Assembly: GCA_012522285.1 (NCBI GenBank)
Contig: JAAYKS010000382.1
Coordinates: 1 to 10,974, forward strand
DNA: 10,974 nt
Direction of reading: 5' to 3'
Origin: Clostridiaceae bacterium
GTDB lineage: Bacteria > Bacillota > Clostridia > Saccharofermentanales > UBA5734
The position numbers and the translations under genes were made by a program. The notes beneath the pieces are model-generated. The model was not told the origin of the DNA and ran no database searches. It worked only from the letters and a program-made list of their open reading frames with translations. Below are positions 7,821 to 10,974 of the stretch, one piece after another; the stretch's first letter is position 1, and each line of letters starts with the position of its first letter.

Positions 7821-7850
7821 TTGACACGCCTTGCGGGACGGTGCTATACT
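7821..7850 (+). promoter_or_regulatory. Sigma-70/sigma-A promoter for argGH
   Basis: A perfect -35 TTGACA (7821-7826), 18 bases, then TATACT (7845-7850) as -10, preceded by TGC to give an extended -10. The expected start is near 7857, giving a leader of about 85 bases. It faces away from the minus-strand promoter at 7790-7798. The combination of both hexamers and the TGn element predicts a strong promoter, consistent with control by repression. Confidence 0.85.
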
Positions 7851-7854
7851 GATT

Positions 7855-7868
7855 CATATTTTTATGCA
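7855..7868 (+). promoter_or_regulatory. Weak candidate ArgR box near the argG transcription start
   Basis: CATATTTTTATGCA matches 10 of 14 positions of the ArgR/AhrC box core TGAATWWWWATTCA and covers the predicted +1. It starts 42 bases (about four helical turns) before the better box at 7897. Alone it would not be convincing; AT-rich sequence matches much of the consensus by composition. Confidence 0.3.
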
Positions 7869-7896
7869 GACTCCGAAATGATTTATGGCTGTTTTT

Positions 7897-7910
7897 TGTA
7901 TTTTTATTCG
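7897..7910 (+). promoter_or_regulatory. Candidate ArgR (AhrC) operator box 1
   Basis: TGTATTTTTATTCG matches 12 of 14 positions of the palindromic core TGAATWWWWATTCA, counting by eye. It lies in the argG leader, in an AT-rich patch unlike the surrounding GC-rich DNA, directly ahead of an arginine biosynthesis gene. Arginine-loaded ArgR would bind here and block transcription after initiation. Confidence 0.5.
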
Positions 7911-7916
7911 GGATCA

Positions 7917-7930
7917 TGCATATTTATCCG
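7917..7930 (+). promoter_or_regulatory. Candidate ArgR (AhrC) operator box 2
   Basis: TGCATATTTATCCG matches 11 of 14 positions of TGAATWWWWATTCA and starts 20 bases after box 1, close to the two-turn spacing of paired ARG boxes. Its last base is the first of the argG ribosome binding site GGAGGT (7930-7935). The pairing with box 1 is what makes it credible. Confidence 0.45.
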
Positions 7931-7941
7931 GAGGTGCCCCT

Positions 7942-9159
7942 ATGTCCAAAGAAAAAATCCTGCTGGCCTATTCGGGTGGGCTGGATACGTCCATCATCAT
8001 CCCCTGGCTCAAAGAGAACTATGACTGCGAAGTGATCGCCGTGGCCGCGGATGTCGGTCAGGGTGAGGAACTGTCCCCGCTGTATGAAAAAGCGATCCGC
8101 ACCGGTGCTTCCAAGATTTTCATCGAGGACATCACCCGCGAGTTCATCACGGATTTCGTGTACCCGACCCTCAAAGCGCACGCGCTGTACGAAGGCAAAT
8201 ATTTGCTGGGCACTTCGTTTGCGCGTCCCGTCATCGCCAAGCGTCTGGTGGAAATCGCCCGCCGCGAGGGCTGCACTTCCATCGCGCACGGCGCGACCGG
8301 CAAAGGCAACGACCAGGTCCGGTTCGAGCTGACCGTCAAAGCCCTCGCCCCGGACATGCGCATCATCGCGCCCTGGCGTCTGTGGGACCTCAAATCGCGC
8401 GACGAGGAGATCGACTACGCCAACGAGCGCGGGATTCCCGTGCCCGTCACCAAAAAAGACAACTACTCGATGGACCGCAACATCTGGCATCTGAGCCATG
8501 AAGGCCAGGATCTGGAAGATCCCGAGAACGAGCCCCAGTACGAGCGTCTGCTGCAGCTGATGGTCTCACCGGAACAGGCGCCCGACCAGCCGACCTATGT
8601 CGAGATCGAGTTTGAAAAAGGCATCCCGGTCCGCGTCGACGGCAAAGTCACCGACGACGTCGAAATGCTCACCTATCTGAACCGCGTCGCGGGCCAGAAC
8701 GGCGTCGGCATCCTGGACATGGTGGAAAATCGTCTGGTCGGCATGAAATCCCGCGGTGTCTACGAGACGCCGGGCGGATCGGTCCTGTACTTCGCGCACC
8801 GCGAGCTCGAGCTCCTCTGCCTGGAGCGTGACACATTGCACTACAAGGATGTGGTCGCCCAGCGGTTCGCCGAACTGGTGTACTACGGCCAGTGGTTCCA
8901 CCCCCTGCGCGAGGCGCTGTCCGCGTTTGTCGACCAGACACAGCAGACCGTCACCGGCAAGGTGCGGTTGAAACTCTACAAAGGCAACATCCTGCCCGCG
9001 GGCGCCTCTTCTCCGTTCTCCCTGTACGAGGAGGCGTTGTCCACCTTCGGGGCAGACGACGTGTACGACCAGAAAGACGCCGGCGGGTTTATCAACTGCT
9101 TCGGGCTGCCGATGAAGGTCATCGCCCAAATGAAGCAAAAGAACGGGTTGACCGAGTAA
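7942..9159 (+). CDS. argG: Argininosuccinate synthase
   Basis: Joins citrulline and aspartate using ATP to make argininosuccinate, the penultimate step of arginine synthesis, as a cytoplasmic tetramer. The 405-residue length is typical of the bacterial form. The N-terminal ATP-pyrophosphatase motif AYSGGLDTS is at 9-17, the substrate-binding GATGKGNDQVRFE at 117-129, and the conserved YSMDRNIWHLSHEGQDLEDP at 175-194, so both nucleotide and substrate sites look intact. The ATG at 7942 is chosen because GGAGGT (7930-7935) sits six bases ahead and the protein then starts MSKEKILLAYSGG as in the family; an in-frame ATG at 7885 would add 19 residues with no ribosome binding site. It is followed by argH after 19 bases and is preceded by a strong promoter and candidate ArgR boxes. 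Confidence 0.98.
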   Translation: MSKEKILLAYSGGLDTSIIIPWLKENYDCEVIAVAADVGQGEELSPLYEKAIRTGASKIFIEDITREFITDFVYPTLKAHALYEGKYLLGTSFARPVIAKRLVEIARREGCTSIAHGATGKGNDQVRFELTVKALAPDMRIIAPWRLWDLKSRDEEIDYANERGIPVPVTKKDNYSMDRNIWHLSHEGQDLEDPENEPQYERLLQLMVSPEQAPDQPTYVEIEFEKGIPVRVDGKVTDDVEMLTYLNRVAGQNGVGILDMVENRLVGMKSRGVYETPGGSVLYFAHRELELLCLERDTLHYKDVVAQRFAELVYYGQWFHPLREALSAFVDQTQQTVTGKVRLKLYKGNILPAGASSPFSLYEEALSTFGADDVYDQKDAGGFINCFGLPMKVIAQMKQKNGLTE

Positions 9160-9178
9160 CAGGACGCGGAGGATCTCC

Positions 9179-10558
9179 ATGGCAGACAAACTCTGGGCGG
9201 GACGGTTTGAAAAGTCCACCGACACAACGGTGAACGATTTCCATGCCTCCCTCCCCTTCGATTGCCGGATGTTCGAGCAGGACATCCGGGGCAGCATCGC
9301 CCACGCGCGCATGCTCGCTTCGATCGGCGTGCTCACGCCGGAGGACGCGCGGGCCATCGAAGTCGGCTTGACCGCCATCGCGGAGGACATCCGGGACGGC
9401 CGTCTGACGTTCGACAACGGTGCCGAAGACATCCACATGTTTATCGAATCCGAATTGACGCGTCGGATCGGGGACGCGGGCAAACGACTCCACACCGGCC
9501 GCAGCCGCAACGATCAAGTCGCGCTGGATCTGCGCCTCTATGTGCGCGACCATGCCGCCGGGATCCGTTCCGGGATGGTGGAGCTGTGCGCGGTACTGCT
9601 CGACCGGGCCGAAGAGCACCTCGACACTGTGATGCCGGGGTACACCCACCTGCAGCGTGCTCAGCCGATCACGTTTGCCCACCACCTGATGGCCTATGTC
9701 GAAATGGTCCGGCGGGACATCGGGCGACTGGACGACACACTGCGCCGCATGGACGTCCTCCCGCTGGGATCGGGGGCGCTCGCGGGCACTCCCTATCCGC
9801 TCGACCGCCGGATGGTGGCGCGCGAACTGGGCTTTGCTGAGATCACCCACAACAGCCTCGACGGGGTCGCGGACCGGGATTACGCGGTCGAGCTGGCTTC
9901 CTGTCTGGCACTTTTTATGGTCCATCTCTCCCGTTTCAGCGAAGAGATTGTCCTCTGGTCCTCCCAGGAATTCCGATTTGTAGAGCTCGACGACGCGTTC
10001 AGCACGGGCAGCAGCATCATGCCGCAGAAAAAGAACCCGGATGTGGCGGAGCTGACCCGGGGCAAATCCGGTCGCGCCATCGGGGGACTGGTCACACTGC
10101 TGACGATGCTCAAAGGCCTGCCTTTGGCCTACAACAAGGATCTGCAGGAAGACAAGGAAGCGGTTTTCGACCTTCTCGACACCGTTTCCATGTGCCTCCC
10201 CGCCTTCACCGGTATGGTGCGCACCCTGCGTGTCCGCGAGGACAAGATGCGCGCCGCGGCGATGTCCGGGTTCACCAACGCCACCGATCTGGCCGACTAT
10301 CTGGTCGGACGCGGCCTTCCCTTCCGCGATGCCCACGAGGTGTGCGGGCGTCTGGTCCGGCACTGCGAGCTGACCGGACAGTCGCTCGAAGAGCTGTCGC
10401 TGGAGACGCTGCGGGAGGCTTGCGATTTATTTGAGAACGACGTGTACAATGTCATCCAGGTGGATGCCTGTGTGCGCAGGCGTTCCCTCCCCGGCGGCCC
10501 GGCACCTGAAGCCGTCCGGGAGTCGATCCGGCAGGCGCGGGAAGCACTGGGGATCTAG
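9179..10558 (+). CDS. argH: Argininosuccinate lyase
   Basis: Splits argininosuccinate into arginine and fumarate, the last step of arginine synthesis; a tetramer of the fumarase/aspartase superfamily. The 459 residues are full length. Visible family blocks are KLWAGRF at the N-terminus (4-10), EDIHMFIE (83-90), HTGRSRNDQVALDLRLY (105-121), GYTHLQRAQP (154-163) with the catalytic-region His157, and the superfamily signature GSSIMPQKKNPD (277-288) carrying the catalytic serine on the mobile loop. Nothing essential is missing. The ATG at 9179 has GGAGG six bases ahead and lies 19 bases after the argG stop, so the pair is one operon, ended by the terminator 26 bases downstream. No argC, argJ, argB or argD gene is in the window. 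Confidence 0.98.
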   Translation: MADKLWAGRFEKSTDTTVNDFHASLPFDCRMFEQDIRGSIAHARMLASIGVLTPEDARAIEVGLTAIAEDIRDGRLTFDNGAEDIHMFIESELTRRIGDAGKRLHTGRSRNDQVALDLRLYVRDHAAGIRSGMVELCAVLLDRAEEHLDTVMPGYTHLQRAQPITFAHHLMAYVEMVRRDIGRLDDTLRRMDVLPLGSGALAGTPYPLDRRMVARELGFAEITHNSLDGVADRDYAVELASCLALFMVHLSRFSEEIVLWSSQEFRFVELDDAFSTGSSIMPQKKNPDVAELTRGKSGRAIGGLVTLLTMLKGLPLAYNKDLQEDKEAVFDLLDTVSMCLPAFTGMVRTLRVREDKMRAAAMSGFTNATDLADYLVGRGLPFRDAHEVCGRLVRHCELTGQSLEELSLETLREACDLFENDVYNVIQVDACVRRRSLPGGPAPEAVRESIRQAREALGI

Positions 10559-10584
10559 CCGGTCGAACGACGGGAAAATGCAAG

Positions 10585-10610
10585 GCGCGCCGGAGATCCG
10601 GCGCGCTTTT
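10585..10610 (+). terminator. Intrinsic terminator after argH, possibly bidirectional
   Basis: GCGCGCCGG (10585-10593) and CCGGCGCGC (10598-10606) form a perfect nine-pair GC stem around the four-base loop AGAT, followed by TTTT (10607-10610), then CGTTT. This is a strong Rho-independent terminator for argGH. On the minus strand the same hairpin is followed by CTTGCATTTT, a weaker U-rich tail, so it may also stop transcripts from the convergent TPR gene ending at 10649. Confidence 0.9.
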
Positions 10611-10648
10611 CGTTTCGGGACGTGAGAGGTGTGGAGAGATCGGGTCGT

Positions 10649-10974
10649 TCAGTAGTTTTCCTGCTCCAGCATCCGTGCCTTTTCCTGCCACTTGCGTCCG
10701 TCTTCTTCCAGCCCCATCATCCGGTAGACCGCAGACTTGCCCATACAGGCTTCCGCGCTCCTCGGAAACCGCTTGAGCGCTTCGTCGTACCAGATCAGCG
10801 CTTCGTCCAGTTCACTCATCTGGGACAGCACGTTGGCCTTGCCGATCAATGCGCTCACATGCTCCGGCACAGTCCGCAGGATCTGCTCGTACAAGTCGTA
10901 CGACTCGTCGAGAAGCCCTTGAAAATACAGGATGGTCGCTTTGTTGTAGAGCGCTTCGGTAAAGTCTGGAAAGC
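10649..10974 (-). CDS. Tetratricopeptide repeat protein, C-terminal part
   Basis: The frame is open from the window edge to a TGA at 10651-10649, so the 107 complete residues are only the C-terminal part; the TTG at 10894 is internal, not a start. About three degenerate TPR units of roughly 34 residues are visible: ALYNKATILYFQGLLDESYD with LYEQILRTVPEH, then ALIGKANVLSQMSELDEALI with WYDEALKRFPRS, then ACMGKSAVYRMMGLEEDGRK. The small/large residue spacing (such as A-x-x-G-K-A) and the closing proline between helix pairs fit the family. TPRs mediate protein-protein contacts; the partner and role are unknown. The short tail EKARMLEQENY ends the protein. It converges on argH with 90 bases between them, sharing the hairpin at 10585-10606. 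Confidence 0.85.
   Translation of the reverse strand, partial: FPDFTEALYNKATILYFQGLLDESYDLYEQILRTVPEHVSALIGKANVLSQMSELDEALIWYDEALKRFPRSAEACMGKSAVYRMMGLEEDGRKWQEKARMLEQENY

Noticed and set aside
7885..7941. Longer argG start at 7885
   Set aside because: The extra 19 residues are hydrophobic and unlike the family N-terminus, cross the candidate ArgR boxes, and have no ribosome binding site; the ATG at 7942 has GGAGGT.
9119..10363. Long minus-strand open frame opposite argH (414 codons)
   Set aside because: Antisense shadow of a high-GC gene: its composition is arginine/glycine/histidine-rich and low in pattern, with no family motif, and argH on the other strand is certain.

Overview
The window is GC-rich bacterial chromosome carrying ordinary housekeeping genes. 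Strong GGAGG-type ribosome binding sites, near-consensus sigma-70/sigma-A promoters, and a one-chain FGAM synthase (PurL) of the kind found in Clostridia together suggest a GC-rich member of the Clostridia/Firmicutes. This is an inference from protein style, not a database assignment. I see no mobile element, CRISPR array, tRNA or rRNA, and no sign of recent transfer.

Layout: about 94 bases at the left edge may hold the 3' end of an unidentified plus-strand gene. It meets, tail to tail, a minus-strand gene (64-1011) for a membrane-anchored protein with a long Gly/Pro/Thr/Ser-rich stalk. Next, all on the minus strand and read right to left, comes a compact cluster: a fold-type IV PLP aminotransferase (7734-6865), htpG (6838-4970) and purL (4952-1161). 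Gaps are 26 and 17 bases. A good extended -10 promoter lies ahead of the aminotransferase and an intrinsic terminator lies after purL, so these three are probably one transcript. Divergently, the plus strand carries argG (7942-9159) and argH (9179-10558), 19 bases apart. They have a near-consensus promoter, candidate ArgR boxes in the leader, and a strong intrinsic terminator after argH. The right edge holds the C-terminal part of a minus-strand TPR protein that converges on that terminator.

How the genes work together: ArgG and ArgH carry out the last two steps of arginine synthesis (citrulline + aspartate to argininosuccinate, then to arginine + fumarate). The leader boxes suggest ArgR/AhrC control by arginine. 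PurL makes FGAM in purine synthesis. The aminotransferase acts on an amino acid that cannot be fixed from sequence. HtpG is the bacterial Hsp90 chaperone. Its place between two metabolic genes, without a visible CIRCE or CtsR site, suggests it is co-transcribed with them rather than independently heat-shock controlled.

I did not find a clearly novel system. The points most worth a second look are the argG operator layout, the aminotransferase-htpG-purL grouping, the charged linker in HtpG, the uncharacterised stalked membrane protein, and the convergent overlap at the left edge.
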